Shown piece by piece: positions 45,428-54,489 of a stretch of DNA of 64,000 nt. This DNA is from Bifidobacterium dentium JCM 1195 = DSM 20436 (GTDB taxonomy: Bacteria > Actinomycetota > Actinomycetes > Actinomycetales > Bifidobacteriaceae). The stretch lies in contig NZ_AP012326.1 in assembly GCF_001042595.1 (NCBI RefSeq), positions 744,001 to 808,000 of the forward strand, in the 5' to 3' direction. Position 1 is the first letter of the stretch. Each line of letters starts with the position of its first letter. The notes below the pieces were generated by a model. The model searched no databases. It had not been told where the DNA came from and worked only from the letters and a program-made list of their open reading frames with translations. The position numbers and the translations under genes were made by a program.

Positions 45428-47461
45428 ATGAAACGAATCGTCACCGGCATTCTGGCACATGTGGATGCGGGTAAGACCACATTGTCGGAGGCGTTGCTCT
45501 ATGCCACCGGTCAGGTGCGCAGGCTTGGCCGTGTGGATCATGGCGATGCGTTTCTCGACACGAATGCAATGGAGCGTCAGCGCGGCATCACCATCTTCAC
45601 CGAACCGGCCATCATCAAAGCGGACGGTCTTACGCTGACCCTGCTTGACACTCCAGGCCACGTCGATTTCTCCGCCGAAACGGAACGCACCCTGCGTGTA
45701 CTCGACTATGCGATTCTGGTGATCTCCGGCACCGACGGCATTCAGGGTCATACCGAGACGCTGTGGCGATTGCTGGCACGTTACCAGGTGCCCACTTTCG
45801 TCTTCATCAATAAGATGGATGCGCCCGGTGCCGATAAGGCGACATTGTTGAACCAACTCAAGCAACGTTTTTCCGATGGCTGCATCGACTTTACAGGTTT
45901 CACCGGTGCAGGGGAGCGGGGCGCAGACAATCCCGCATTTGCGGATGCCATGGAAGCAATCGCCATGCAGGACGAATCCGCCATGAACGCCTACCTCGAA
46001 GCCGGAACCGTTTCGGATGAAACCATCCGTACCATGATCGTGCATCGCGAGATCTTCCCTTGCTTCTTCGGTTCGGCTCTGAAAATGGAAGGCGTCGAAG
46101 CATTCATGTCAGGCTTCGAACGATACGTTGAAGAGCCTTGCTACGGCAACGAACTCGGAGCGCGTATATATAAGGTGTCACATGATGCGCAAGGCAATCG
46201 CCTGACTTGGTTGAAAGTGACGGGCGGCGACTTCGCGGCGAAGGCATTGCTGACCGGCACGGTGCGGGTCGGTTCCGCCACGGCAGGCGACGGTTCGTGC
46301 GGTGAAGACGGTACATGGCATGAAAAGGCCGATCAGGTGCGTGTCTACTCCGGTGCGAAATTCACCACGGTTGACACGGTTCCGGCCGGTACGGTGTGTG
46401 CGGTGACGGGCTTGACACGGACATTCCCCGGCGCAGGCCTGGGCTTTGAACGCAACGGTGAGAGTCCGATACTGCAGCCGGTGCTCACCTACACGCTGCT
46501 GCCAGGAGAGTGTGACATCCACAAATGCCTCGTGGCGTTGCGCGAGTTGGAGGATGAGGATCCGCTACTGCATGTCGTGTGGCAGACGCGTCTCGAAGAA
46601 GTGCACTTGCAGTTGATGGGTGCCGTACAGCTGGAGATTATCCAGCAGATGATGCACGACCGTTTCGGATTGGACGTTTCGTTCGGTCCGGGCAGCATTC
46701 TCTACAAGGAGACGATTGCCAAACCGATTGAAGGCGTGGGCCATTTCGAACCGTTACGTCACTATGCGGAGACCCATGTGCTGCTTGAGCCGTTGCCGGC
46801 CGGAAGCGGCATGCGGTATGCGACCGTGTGCAGCGAGGACGTGCTTGACCGTAACTGGCAGAGACTGATTTTGCAACATTGTCAGGAACGTGAACATCTG
46901 GGTGTGCTTACCGGCTCGCCTATCACCGATATGAGGATTACGTTGTTGGTCGGCCGTGCGCATCTGAAACATACGGAGGGCGGTGATTTCCGCCAGGCCA
47001 CATATCGTGCGATCAGGCAGGGCCTGATGGAGGCGAAGAAGCAGGGCGATTGCCGTCTGTTGGAACCGTGGTATGGCTTCCGTCTGGAAGTACCGCAGGA
47101 CATGGTCGGTCATGCCATGGCTGACGTGCAGCGGATGGGTGGCACATTCGAGACTCCGAGTCCCGATGGTGAGTACATGGTATTGGATGGCACCGCTCCG
47201 GTGGCCGAAATGCAGGACTACGCGATGGATGTGAACGCCTACACGCATGGCCGCGGACATTTAAGTTGCGTCTTCGCCGGATACCGTCCTTGCCATAATG
47301 CCGATGAGGTGATTGAGAACGCGGCATACGATCCGGAAGCCGATCTGGAAAACACGCCGGATTCGGTGTTTTGCGCGCATGGTGCGGGCTATCCGGTCAA
47401 ATGGTACAAGGTGCCGGAATTCATGCATCTCGGCTATGCATGGAGTGGCGTGGGGGAGTAG
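45428..47461 (+). CDS. TetM/TetW-like translational GTPase (ribosomal protection type)
   Basis: 677 residues, EF-G-like. The GTP-binding motifs are intact: GILAHVDAGKTTLSEALLYA (G1), RQRGITI (G2), LLDTPGHVDFSAE (G3) and FINKMDAPG (G4). Domains II-V follow, ending with YRPC in a TetM-like C-terminus (SCVFAGYRPCHNADEVIENA). Proteins of this type push tetracycline off the ribosome, but many chromosomal relatives in actinobacteria do not give resistance. It is longer than TetM (639). ATG 45428 follows GGGAGGG. No mobile-element genes are nearby, so it looks like a resident gene. Confidence 0.85.
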   Translation: MKRIVTGILAHVDAGKTTLSEALLYATGQVRRLGRVDHGDAFLDTNAMERQRGITIFTEPAIIKADGLTLTLLDTPGHVDFSAETERTLRVLDYAILVISGTDGIQGHTETLWRLLARYQVPTFVFINKMDAPGADKATLLNQLKQRFSDGCIDFTGFTGAGERGADNPAFADAMEAIAMQDESAMNAYLEAGTVSDETIRTMIVHREIFPCFFGSALKMEGVEAFMSGFERYVEEPCYGNELGARIYKVSHDAQGNRLTWLKVTGGDFAAKALLTGTVRVGSATAGDGSCGEDGTWHEKADQVRVYSGAKFTTVDTVPAGTVCAVTGLTRTFPGAGLGFERNGESPILQPVLTYTLLPGECDIHKCLVALRELEDEDPLLHVVWQTRLEEVHLQLMGAVQLEIIQQMMHDRFGLDVSFGPGSILYKETIAKPIEGVGHFEPLRHYAETHVLLEPLPAGSGMRYATVCSEDVLDRNWQRLILQHCQEREHLGVLTGSPITDMRITLLVGRAHLKHTEGGDFRQATYRAIRQGLMEAKKQGDCRLLEPWYGFRLEVPQDMVGHAMADVQRMGGTFETPSPDGEYMVLDGTAPVAEMQDYAMDVNAYTHGRGHLSCVFAGYRPCHNADEVIENAAYDPEADLENTPDSVFCAHGAGYPVKWYKVPEFMHLGYAWSGVGE

Positions 47462-47468
47462 GAAGCAT

Positions 47469-47517
47469 CGTCGGGTTGTCCCGATTATCGTCGGCGCATG
47501 ATGGGGACAACCCGACG
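47469..47517. terminator. Long hairpin after the GTPase gene
   Basis: CGTCGGGTTGTCCC (47469-47482) and GGGACAACCCGACG (47504-47517) form a perfect 14-bp stem with a 21-base loop. No T-run follows on the + strand. It lies between the GTPase gene and the converging tRNA cluster. Confidence 0.65.
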
Positions 47518-47536
47518 GTAGTCTGATGCGGTGAAA

Positions 47537-47572
47537 AGAAAAAACCCCAGTATCGAATGATGCTGAGGTTTT
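47537..47572 (-). terminator. Terminator of the tRNA cluster
   Basis: Read on the minus strand, AAACCTCAG pairs with CTGGGGTTT and is followed by TTTTTTC. It lies 17 bases beyond the tRNA-Gly 3' end and should end the three-tRNA transcript. Confidence 0.75.
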
Positions 47573-47588
47573 GCCGAATGAGATTTAC

Positions 47589-47664
47589 TGGAGCGGACAA
47601 CGGGACTCGAACCCGCGGTCTCAACCTTGGCAAGGTTGCGCTTTACCAACTAAGCTATGTCCGC
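47589..47664 (-). tRNA. tRNA-Gly (anticodon GCC), CCA encoded
   Basis: Minus-strand cloverleaf GCGGACATAGCTTAGTTGGT..., with anticodon loop TTGCCAA (GCC, reading GGC/GGT), T arm GCGGG-TTCGAGT-CCCGT and acceptor GCGGACA/TGTCCGC. The 3' CCA is encoded at 47589-47591. First of three tRNAs in a row on this strand (last in transcription order). Confidence 0.95.
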
Positions 47665-47697
47665 AAAGAATTTCTGCCGTGAGAAGCAGAAATTCAG

Positions 47698-47770
47698 TGG
47701 GTGATATAGGAATCGAACCTATGACCCCTTCCGTGTGAAGGAAGTGCGCTAGCCGCTGCGCCAATCACCC
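47698..47770 (-). tRNA. tRNA-Val (anticodon CAC)
   Basis: Minus-strand cloverleaf GGGTGATTGGCGCAGCGGCT..., anticodon loop TTCACAC (CAC, reading GTG), T arm ATAGG-TTCGATT-CCTAT and acceptor GGGTGAT/ATCACCC. CCA is not encoded. Confidence 0.95.
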
Positions 47771-47814
47771 GTGGATGTCTCCACCGGCTTGCCGGCTTCG
47801 TCATCCGCTTCGCG

Positions 47815-47886
47815 TGGGCGATACAAGATTCGAACTTGTGACCCCTTCCGTGTCAGGGAAGTGCGCTACCTCTGCGCCAACCGCCC
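47815..47886 (-). tRNA. tRNA-Val (anticodon GAC)
   Basis: Minus-strand cloverleaf GGGCGGTTGGCGCAGAGGTA..., anticodon loop CTGACAC (GAC, reading GTC/GTT), T arm ACAAG-TTCGAAT-CTTGT and acceptor GGGCGGT/ATCGCCC. It is first in the transcript; the palindrome CGTGGATAATCCACG (47905-47919) lies just upstream in the promoter region. Confidence 0.95.
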
Positions 47887-47961
47887 GAAGCGAGTGCTAA
47901 CTTACGTGGATAATCCACGAAATGCAAATCATCGGCGTGTCGTAGGGTGTGCGGCGAAACG

Positions 47962-48840
47962 TCAGCTCTGTGCGGTCACCGCTGGAAACTCCGTGGTCTC
48001 GGGAACCTCGCGATCCATGGTGGCGGTGGCCTCGCTCATGGCCACACGAATGCTTTTCGCGGTCGCCATCGCGGCAATTTTGGCGGGAAGCGTGGCATGG
48101 CTGCTGGTATTCAGCGTGTCGGCTGAGGCAGGGGCGTACTGCGGGAGGGTGGCGGATTCGGTCGCAGCACCGATCGCATCGCCTATGCCGGGCTCGGCGG
48201 CCTCCACTGGCCTGGTCGGCGAGCCGGAAGGCATGCCCGCCTTGACCACGGCGATGGCCGCGGTGACCTCGCCAGGTCCTTCGGCGGCGCGATCGGCCTG
48301 CTCGGTGGTGGCATGCGTGAGTTTTAATCGCATCTGATGCCAGACCACATTGCCATGGGTGGATGAGGAAACGCCCTCATCCACGAATCCCAAGCGGGCG
48401 TAGAATCCAATCAGACGTTCCTTGCAGGTGAGCACGATGCCGTTACGTCCGGCGAGCACCGAATCCAATATCACGCGACGCAGCAGATAGCTGGCGCAAC
48501 CACGATGCTGATACACGGGAGCCGTATCCACGCCGAAGATCATCTGCCATGCCCCGTTCTCGTCATGCATGGAGGCGTCATCGTACATGGCGTCGCTGAG
48601 ATCCGGTTCGTCGGTGGTCATGCCGTTGACGAAGCCTACGAGCGTGCCATCCTGGACGGAAGCGGGGAAGCAGGCGTCATCGTCGCTTTCGGTGTTGACC
48701 AACAGCCAGAAATGGTCGGGGTACGCGGCGACGCGAGCGGTGAGGCTTTCGTTGCTCGCCGCCTCCGCAGGAGGGAAGCACGCGGCTTCGACCGCCACAA
48801 TCGCGTCAAGGTCATCCATGGTTGCATGTCGAATGAGCAT
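47962..48840 (-). CDS. GNAT-family acetyltransferase with long low-complexity C-terminal tail
   Basis: 292 residues from ATG 48840, preceded by GAGAGAGTAGG. Residues 1-180 are a GNAT domain: MLIRHATMDDLDAIVAVEAA at the start, the acetyl-CoA loop region VYQHRGCASYLLRRVILDSV, and GFYARLGFVDEGVS near its end; the overall look is of arylalkylamine-type acetyltransferases. From about residue 185 on, the chain is a roughly 105-residue tail rich in Ala, Thr, Glu, Pro and Ser with no recognisable domain. The tail keeps its frame open, so it seems to be real coding sequence. The substrate is unknown. Confidence 0.82.
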   Translation of the reverse strand: MLIRHATMDDLDAIVAVEAACFPPAEAASNESLTARVAAYPDHFWLLVNTESDDDACFPASVQDGTLVGFVNGMTTDEPDLSDAMYDDASMHDENGAWQMIFGVDTAPVYQHRGCASYLLRRVILDSVLAGRNGIVLTCKERLIGFYARLGFVDEGVSSSTHGNVVWHQMRLKLTHATTEQADRAAEGPGEVTAAIAVVKAGMPSGSPTRPVEAAEPGIGDAIGAATESATLPQYAPASADTLNTSSHATLPAKIAAMATAKSIRVAMSEATATMDREVPETTEFPAVTAQS

Positions 48841-49106
48841 GTGCCTACTCTCTCGCGAGGTGTACCCAATCTTCACATTCGGTCATCGGCTTACAGCAGA
48901 AACGCATGCTGTGCGATACTGTGAAAGGATTGCCGGGAGGCCGGTTCGCGGGTTCCTGATAAGTCCCTATATGAAAATCCGATAACGCCATGGCCTGTTG
49001 CCGGTCCGTTCCGCGCTACGATGGGCCGCGCCTGTCAAACAGGTCGTACGACAGTGCGCATCGGATATGGACACGCGAATAGCGATGAGAGGCGAGGAGG
49101 TGACAC

Positions 49107-49763
49107 GTGCTCGACTGGACGTTTATCACGCATTATGCGCCGTTTTTTGTCACAGGCTCTGAAATGACGCTGTTCATCTCGGTGTTCGGCATCGCCCTCG
49201 CGATTGCCGTCGGTCTGGTCTGCGCGGGCGTTGAAATCGCACGTATCCCCGTCCTGCGGCAGATCGTGCGCGTTTACATCGAACTGAGCCGCAACACCCC
49301 GTTGCTGGTGCAGCTGTACTTTCTGTACTTCGGTCTGCCGAAGCTCGGCGTGGTTTGGTCGGCCGAACAATGCGCCATCGTGGGACTCGGTTTTCTCGGC
49401 GGCTCCTACATGGCCGAGGCGATGCGCGGCGGACTTGAGACCATACCCAACGTACAACGCGAATCCGCCTACGTACTGGGATTCAATACATGGCAGACCC
49501 TGAGCCGTGTGGTTATTCCGCAGGCCGTCAGCACGTCCATTCCCGGCGTGGTGGCCAATGTGATCTTTCTGATCAAGGAGTCTTCCGTGGTTTCCGCCAT
49601 CGCGCTCGCCGACGTGATGTATATGGCCAAGGATCTGATCGGCATGTATTACAGCACGTATGAGTCGCTGTTCATGTTGGTGGTCGCATACTTGATTATT
49701 CTGCTGCCGATTTCGCTGTTCGGCACATGGCTGGAGCGGAGGTTCGACTATGAACGGCGCTGA
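49107..49763 (+). CDS. Amino-acid ABC transporter permease (first subunit)
   Basis: 218 residues from GTG 49107, which has GAGGAGG at good spacing. A HisQ/GlnP-type permease with about five membrane helices. ARIPVLRQIVRVYIELSRNT and PLLVQLYFLYFGLPKLG form the N-terminal family signature, and ESAYVLGFNTWQTLSRVVIP is the loop that contacts the ATPase. It overlaps the second permease by 14 bases, showing a tightly packed operon of two permeases, ATPase and binding protein. Confidence 0.94.
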   Translation: MLDWTFITHYAPFFVTGSEMTLFISVFGIALAIAVGLVCAGVEIARIPVLRQIVRVYIELSRNTPLLVQLYFLYFGLPKLGVVWSAEQCAIVGLGFLGGSYMAEAMRGGLETIPNVQRESAYVLGFNTWQTLSRVVIPQAVSTSIPGVVANVIFLIKESSVVSAIALADVMYMAKDLIGMYYSTYESLFMLVVAYLIILLPISLFGTWLERRFDYERR

Positions 49764-50424
49764 GATTCTGCTCCAGCCGGGCGTCTTTCCACGCTTGCTG
49801 CAGGGACTGTGGGTCACGGTGTGGATTGCCGGCGTGTCCGTCGTGCTTTCCGTTCCGGTCGGACTGATCGTCGGTTGGCTGATGACGATGAACAATCCCG
49901 TCATCCGATTGCTGACCCGCATCTATCTTGATTTCATTCGCATCATGCCGCAGCTGGCATTGCTGTTCATTGCGTTCTACGGTTTTGCCCGCGCCTGGAA
50001 CTGGAACCTGGATGCGACCGGTGCCTGCGTGTTCGTATTCGTGCTGTGGGGCGGCGCCGAGCTGGGCGATCTTGTGCGTGGTGCGCTCGAATCGATTCCC
50101 GACGCGCAATATGAGTCCGCTTACGTACTGGGACTTGGTCCCTGGCAGACCTTCACCCGGGTGATTCTGCCGCAGGCGTTGCGCAGGCTTCTTCCGGCTT
50201 CGGTGAATCTCGCCACCAGAATCGTCAAGACCACTTCGCTGGCAGTACTGCTCGGTGTGGTCGAGGTGATCAAGGTGGGCCAGCAGATTATCGATGCGAA
50301 CCGTTTTCAATACCCGACCGGAACCTTGTGGATTTACGGGGTGATCTTCTTCATGTACTTCATCGTGTGCTGGCCGCTGTCCATCGTGGCCCGCCGACTG
50401 GAAAAGAGGTGGTCGCATGACTGA
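49750..50424 (+). CDS. Amino-acid ABC transporter permease (second subunit)
   Basis: 224 residues. It has the same family pattern as its partner: LLTRIYLDFIRIMPQLALLF near the N-terminus and ESAYVLGLGPWQTFTRVILP in the coupling loop. The start lies within the last codons of the first permease and the end overlaps the ATPase start by eight bases, so translation is coupled. The pair should form a heterodimeric channel for a polar amino acid. Confidence 0.93.
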   Translation: MNGAEILLQPGVFPRLLQGLWVTVWIAGVSVVLSVPVGLIVGWLMTMNNPVIRLLTRIYLDFIRIMPQLALLFIAFYGFARAWNWNLDATGACVFVFVLWGGAELGDLVRGALESIPDAQYESAYVLGLGPWQTFTRVILPQALRRLLPASVNLATRIVKTTSLAVLLGVVEVIKVGQQIIDANRFQYPTGTLWIYGVIFFMYFIVCWPLSIVARRLEKRWSHD

Positions 50425-51235
50425 CATGCAGCAGCCAAGCCTTCAGGTCGCGCATCTGGTCAAGCAGTACGCCAACGCCGACAGGCCGGTGCTGAACGAT
50501 ATTTCCTTCGAGGTACCGCACGGCAAGGTGTTCGTGATCGTCGGACCTTCCGGTTCCGGCAAATCGACGCTGTTGCGCACCATCGCGGGACTCGAGCCGA
50601 TCCAGGGCGGTACCATATCGCTCAATGGCGAGGTCATCGAAACCGGCAGGCCGGGCACCGAATCCGCAGGTCGCAGCAAGCGCAGCAGTGAGTTGCGCAC
50701 GCGTATCGGCATGGTGTTTCAAAGCTATGACCTGTTTCCGAACAAAACCGTACTCGGCAACATCACGCTTGCGCCGACCCTCGTGCAGAAGCGTGACAAG
50801 GCCGAGGTCGAAGAGGAGGCCGTCGCGCTGCTGGAACGTGTTGGACTGGCTGATCGCAAGGATGCCTGGCCACATGAGCTTTCCGGCGGTCAGCGTCAGC
50901 GTGTGGCCATCTGCCGAGCGTTGATTCTGCATCCGGAAGTGCTGCTGTTCGACGAGGTCACCGCCGCGCTTGACCCGGAAATGGTGCGTGAGGTGCTCGA
51001 CGTGATGCTCGAACTCGCCGATCGCGGCCAGACCATGCTCATCGTCACGCATGAGATGCAGTTCGCGCGGGCTATCGCCGACCAGGTCATCCTGCTTGAA
51101 GACGGTGGCATCGTGGAGCAGTCCGATGATGCCGAGAGATTCTTCACCCACCCGCAGACCGAACGTGCGCAGCAGTTCCTGCACACCTTCGAATTCGACA
51201 GGCATCGCACATCAGGCGATGCCGTCGACCAATAG
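50417..51235 (+). CDS. Amino-acid ABC transporter ATP-binding protein
   Basis: 272 residues. Walker [14 protein letters not shown]-loop MVFQSYDLFPNKT, signature LSGGQRQRVAICRAL, Walker B VLLFDEVTAALDPE and the switch His in IVTHEMQFARAIADQ are all present. Walker B reads DEV rather than the usual DEP, as in some GlnQ-type ATPases. It is placed between the permeases and the binding protein, 36 bases before the latter. Confidence 0.94.
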   Translation: MTDMQQPSLQVAHLVKQYANADRPVLNDISFEVPHGKVFVIVGPSGSGKSTLLRTIAGLEPIQGGTISLNGEVIETGRPGTESAGRSKRSSELRTRIGMVFQSYDLFPNKTVLGNITLAPTLVQKRDKAEVEEEAVALLERVGLADRKDAWPHELSGGQRQRVAICRALILHPEVLLFDEVTAALDPEMVREVLDVMLELADRGQTMLIVTHEMQFARAIADQVILLEDGGIVEQSDDAERFFTHPQTERAQQFLHTFEFDRHRTSGDAVDQ

Positions 51236-51271
51236 ATTGTGATGGCAGTCATCTTGAAGAGAGGAGAAACC

Positions 51272-52177
51272 ATGACCGCATCAATCATCAGCAAAACCGT
51301 AAAGAACATCGTGGCCGCATCGGCCGCGTTGATCATGGCGGCCTCCGTGGCTGCATGCGGCCCGTCCGCAGCGACCCCGAGTGACGAGGGTTCCACTGCG
51401 AGCGGCTCCAGTTCGAGCAAGACCACCGCCCGTACCCTGGACGAAATCAAAAAGTCCGGTGAGCTCAAGGTGGCCGTGTTCTCCGACAAGGCCCCGTTCG
51501 GCTATGTCGACAAGGACGGCAACTACGCCGGCTACGACGTGTACTTCGCCGAGCGTCTCGCCAAGGATCTGGGCGTGAAGGCGGCCTACACCTCCGTCGA
51601 TCCCGCTGCCCGTGTGGACGTGCTCACCTCCAACAAGGTCGACGTCACCCTCGCCAACTTCACTGTGACCGACGAACGCAAGGAGAAGGTCGACTTCGCC
51701 AAGCCGTACATGAAGGTCGCGCTCGGCGTCGTTTCCCCGGAAGGCGCTGAAATCACCGATGTAAGCCAGCTCAAGGGCAAGACCCTGATCGTGGCCAAGG
51801 GCACCACCGCGGAAACCTACTTCGAGAAGAACGAGCCCGACATCAAGCTGCAGAAGTATGACCAGTACGCCGATGCCTATAATGCGTTGCTCGATGGTCG
51901 TGGCGACGCATTCTCCACCGATAACACCGAGGTGCTTGCCTGGGCCAAGTCCAACAAGGGCTTCAAGGTCGGCATCACCAAGCTCGGTGACGAAGATACC
52001 ATCGCTCCGGCCGTGCAGAAGGGCAACAAGGAGTTGCTCGACTGGATCAACGAGGAAATCGACAAGCTCGGTGACGAGAACTTCTTCCACAAGGATTACG
52101 AGGAGACTCTGAAGCCGGTGTACGGCTCCGACGTCGACCCGGACGACATCGTCGTGGAAAAGGGCGTCGTCGACTGA
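51272..52177 (+). CDS. Amino-acid ABC transporter substrate-binding lipoprotein
   Basis: 301 residues from ATG 51272 behind GAGGAGAAA. The lipoprotein signal ends in MAASVAACG. A family-3 binding fold follows (LKVAVFSDKAPFGYVDKDGN, GYDVYFAERLAKDLGVKAAY, SNKVDVTLANFTVTDERKEK). The last part (EDTIAPAVQKGNKELLDWIN) is typical of Glu/Asp/Gln- or cystine-type binding proteins. It ends in an acidic tail before a clear terminator. It serves the importer encoded just upstream. Confidence 0.94.
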   Translation: MTASIISKTVKNIVAASAALIMAASVAACGPSAATPSDEGSTASGSSSSKTTARTLDEIKKSGELKVAVFSDKAPFGYVDKDGNYAGYDVYFAERLAKDLGVKAAYTSVDPAARVDVLTSNKVDVTLANFTVTDERKEKVDFAKPYMKVALGVVSPEGAEITDVSQLKGKTLIVAKGTTAETYFEKNEPDIKLQKYDQYADAYNALLDGRGDAFSTDNTEVLAWAKSNKGFKVGITKLGDEDTIAPAVQKGNKELLDWINEEIDKLGDENFFHKDYEETLKPVYGSDVDPDDIVVEKGVVD

Positions 52178-52220
52178 CGATAGCCGTCGACCTGCGATTT
52201 GCAAGACGACACCCATGGGA

Positions 52221-52252
52221 AAGGCCTTTCGCTTTCGCGGAAGGTCTTTTTT
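52221..52252 (+). terminator. Rho-independent terminator of the ABC operon
   Basis: AGGCCTTTCGC and GCGGAAGGTCT pair (with G-T pairs) around a TTTC loop, followed by TTTTTT. It closes the four-gene importer operon 44 bases after the last stop. Confidence 0.88.
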
Positions 52253-52445
52253 GTTGGGATCCCGGTCGCGCCCCTGTTGATGCCGACATCCTGATAACGC
52301 TCCATAAATATTGATTATTACGATTTGCGCCTTCCATAAGAAGTGCGTATAGCCACGCCGGTATCCGGCTTGATTATTTCCGATATCTTGTGATTGTCCG
52401 TTTGAAAAGACGGTGAAAAGCACTGACGAGAGAGGAGATCGGGGC

Positions 52446-53456
52446 ATGAAGTACGCAGTGATCGGTGCCGGCGGAATGGGCATTCAGTATGGTGTTCTGT
52501 TGCAGGAGTTCGCGCATAAGGACGTTGATTTCATCGATACGTGGAAGCCGAACGTCGAGAAGATTCGCGAACAGGGCGGCGCCTATGTGTCGCAGGATGG
52601 CGAAGACCGCCATCTGGTGCCGATCGACGTCTACTATCCGGAAGAATACACCGGCGAGCCGGACGTGTGGATCGTATTCGTCAAGCAGATGCAGCTCGAC
52701 GCCGTGCTCAAGCGCTGCGCCCACCTGTTCAACGACCGCCAGATCGTGTTCTCCGCGATGAACGGGTACGGCCATTTCGAAAAACTCAACGAATACTTCT
52801 CCAAAGACCGTATCTACGGCGGTACGGCACTGATCGGCGCCTACGTATATGGTCCGGGCGACTTCAACTTCACCGGTGGCGCCCATGCCAAGGCCATGAA
52901 CCTGTGCTCCTACGCCGACGATCCGAGCGAGGGGGTGAAGGCGGCCGAACAGGTGCTGTTCGAGGATTTCACGGCGGCCACGCTGAACCCGACTATCGTG
53001 GAGAACTTCATCGGCATGTGCATGGCCAAGATCGTGTTCAATGCCGTGCTCAACACGCTGTGCACCATGTATCAGATTCGCTTCGGCGAATTTCACGCAC
53101 ATCCCGACGCGCGCTGGCTCACCGAACAGCTCGTGGACGAGGCCTACGGCGCGGCCGAGGCGGCGGGATACGAACTGCTCGGCACACGTGAGACGGAGGT
53201 CGAGACCATTCTGCACACCGCCGGAGTGGCTCATCCGCTGCACTACCCGTCCATGTATCAGGATCTGACCAAGGGACGTCCCACGGAAGTCGACTACATC
53301 AACGGATACATCGCCAAGGTGGGCCGCGAAAACGGCTACGTATGCAAGCTGCATGAATTCCTCACCCGAGAGGTGCATCTTGCGGAACGTGCCTTCGCCA
53401 TCCACAATCCGGATATCGTAGCCCAGGCCGAAGCCGACGCCGAGGCAAGCAAGTGA
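52446..53456 (+). CDS. Ketopantoate reductase-family (PanE/ApbA) oxidoreductase
   Basis: 336 residues. The N-terminal Rossmann motif MKYAVIGAGGMGIQYGVLLQ binds NADPH, and the C-terminal helical domain has AKIVFNAVLNTLCTMYQIRF, with the Lys and Asn spaced as in PanE, and YPSMYQDLTKGRPTEVDYIN. The family reduces 2-oxo acids such as ketopantoate. ATG 52446 lies behind GAGAGAGGAG. It sits ahead of the methionine-importer genes and far from coaX and coaBC, so a role on another keto acid is possible. The call is the family, not the substrate. Confidence 0.83.
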   Translation: MKYAVIGAGGMGIQYGVLLQEFAHKDVDFIDTWKPNVEKIREQGGAYVSQDGEDRHLVPIDVYYPEEYTGEPDVWIVFVKQMQLDAVLKRCAHLFNDRQIVFSAMNGYGHFEKLNEYFSKDRIYGGTALIGAYVYGPGDFNFTGGAHAKAMNLCSYADDPSEGVKAAEQVLFEDFTAATLNPTIVENFIGMCMAKIVFNAVLNTLCTMYQIRFGEFHAHPDARWLTEQLVDEAYGAAEAAGYELLGTRETEVETILHTAGVAHPLHYPSMYQDLTKGRPTEVDYINGYIAKVGRENGYVCKLHEFLTREVHLAERAFAIHNPDIVAQAEADAEASK

Positions 53457-53514
53457 CCGTATAAGTAACCATATATCTTCGTTTTTTCTGACACACATAC
53501 GAGAGAGGAAACCC

Positions 53515-54381
53515 ATGACCATCAACATCCTGAAGAAAGCGAACGACGTCAAGCGCGTGTTCGCAGCCGTACTCGCCGTCACGACGCTCGTCTCCGTCGC
53601 CGCCTGCGGCTCCGACAGCACCTCGGCCAGCCTCGACTCCAATAGCGGCAAGACCACCAAGATCACCGTGGGCGTGTGCCCCGGACCATATGGTGACATG
53701 GTCGAAAAGGTCATCGGCCCGCTCCTCAAAGACGACGGCTTCGAACTCAAGACCAAGCTGTTCAACGATTACGTGCAGCCCGACAAGGCGCTCGCCTCCG
53801 GCTCCATTCAGGCCAACCTGATGCAGCACATCAACTATCTGAACAAATTCACGAAGGACAACAACCTCGATCTGACCTCGCTGGGCCAGGTACCGACGCT
53901 GGGCCTGGGCATCTACTCCAAGAAGTACCAGTCCATCGACGATATCGAAGACGGCTCCACCGTGTCCATTGCGGCCGATGGCTCCAATCTGGCACGCTCG
54001 CTTGGAGTGCTTGAACAGCAGGGCCTCGTGACCCTCAAGGGAGACATCGACTCCACCAAGGCTTCCGTCAACGACATCGCTTCGAATCCGAAGAACCTCA
54101 AGATCAAGACCCTTGACGCGGCCCAGCTGGCCCGTTCCGTCGATACGGTCGATGTGGCGCTCGTTCCGGGCAATTTCGCCTGGGCTGCGGGACTCAAGCC
54201 AGCCGAGGCGCTTGCCACGGAACAGCAGGACGAAGGCGTGATCAATGTGTTCGTGGTCAACACCAAGGACGTCGACTCCGACTTCGGTAAGGCCGTCAAG
54301 AAGTTGCTGACCAGCCAGGAATTCAAGGACGCCATCGCCAAGAGCGATTTCAAGGATTTCGGCAAGCCGACCACTTGGTGA
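53515..54381 (+). CDS. metQ: Methionine-type ABC transporter substrate-binding lipoprotein (NlpA/MetQ family)
   Basis: 288 residues behind GAGAGAGG. A lipoprotein signal ends in LVSVAACG. The NlpA/MetQ fold follows: ITVGVCPGPYGDMVEKVIGP, KLFNDYVQPDKALASGSIQA with NLMQHINYLNKF, VSIAADGSNLARSLGVLEQQ, VDVALVPGNFAWAAGL, and a C-terminal FKDAIAKSDFKDFGKP. Such proteins bind L- or D-methionine. It precedes MetN and MetI in the usual transporter set. The family also includes members for other ligands, so methionine is likely but not proven. Confidence 0.92.
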   Translation: MTINILKKANDVKRVFAAVLAVTTLVSVAACGSDSTSASLDSNSGKTTKITVGVCPGPYGDMVEKVIGPLLKDDGFELKTKLFNDYVQPDKALASGSIQANLMQHINYLNKFTKDNNLDLTSLGQVPTLGLGIYSKKYQSIDDIEDGSTVSIAADGSNLARSLGVLEQQGLVTLKGDIDSTKASVNDIASNPKNLKIKTLDAAQLARSVDTVDVALVPGNFAWAAGLKPAEALATEQQDEGVINVFVVNTKDVDSDFGKAVKKLLTSQEFKDAIAKSDFKDFGKPTTW

Positions 54382-54489
54382 ACCGTCGACTGGCCTGATC
54401 GGTGGGTTTCCCGTGTGAGATGCGTTGAGCGGGAAAGCCCACCGATTCGTCAATCGAGTTACCGAGCCAATCGAAACAACGAGGGAACA

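Noticed and set aside
45428-47461. Elongation factor G
   Set aside because: The length and C-terminus are TetM-like, and the gene has no neighbouring rpsL, rpsG or tuf.
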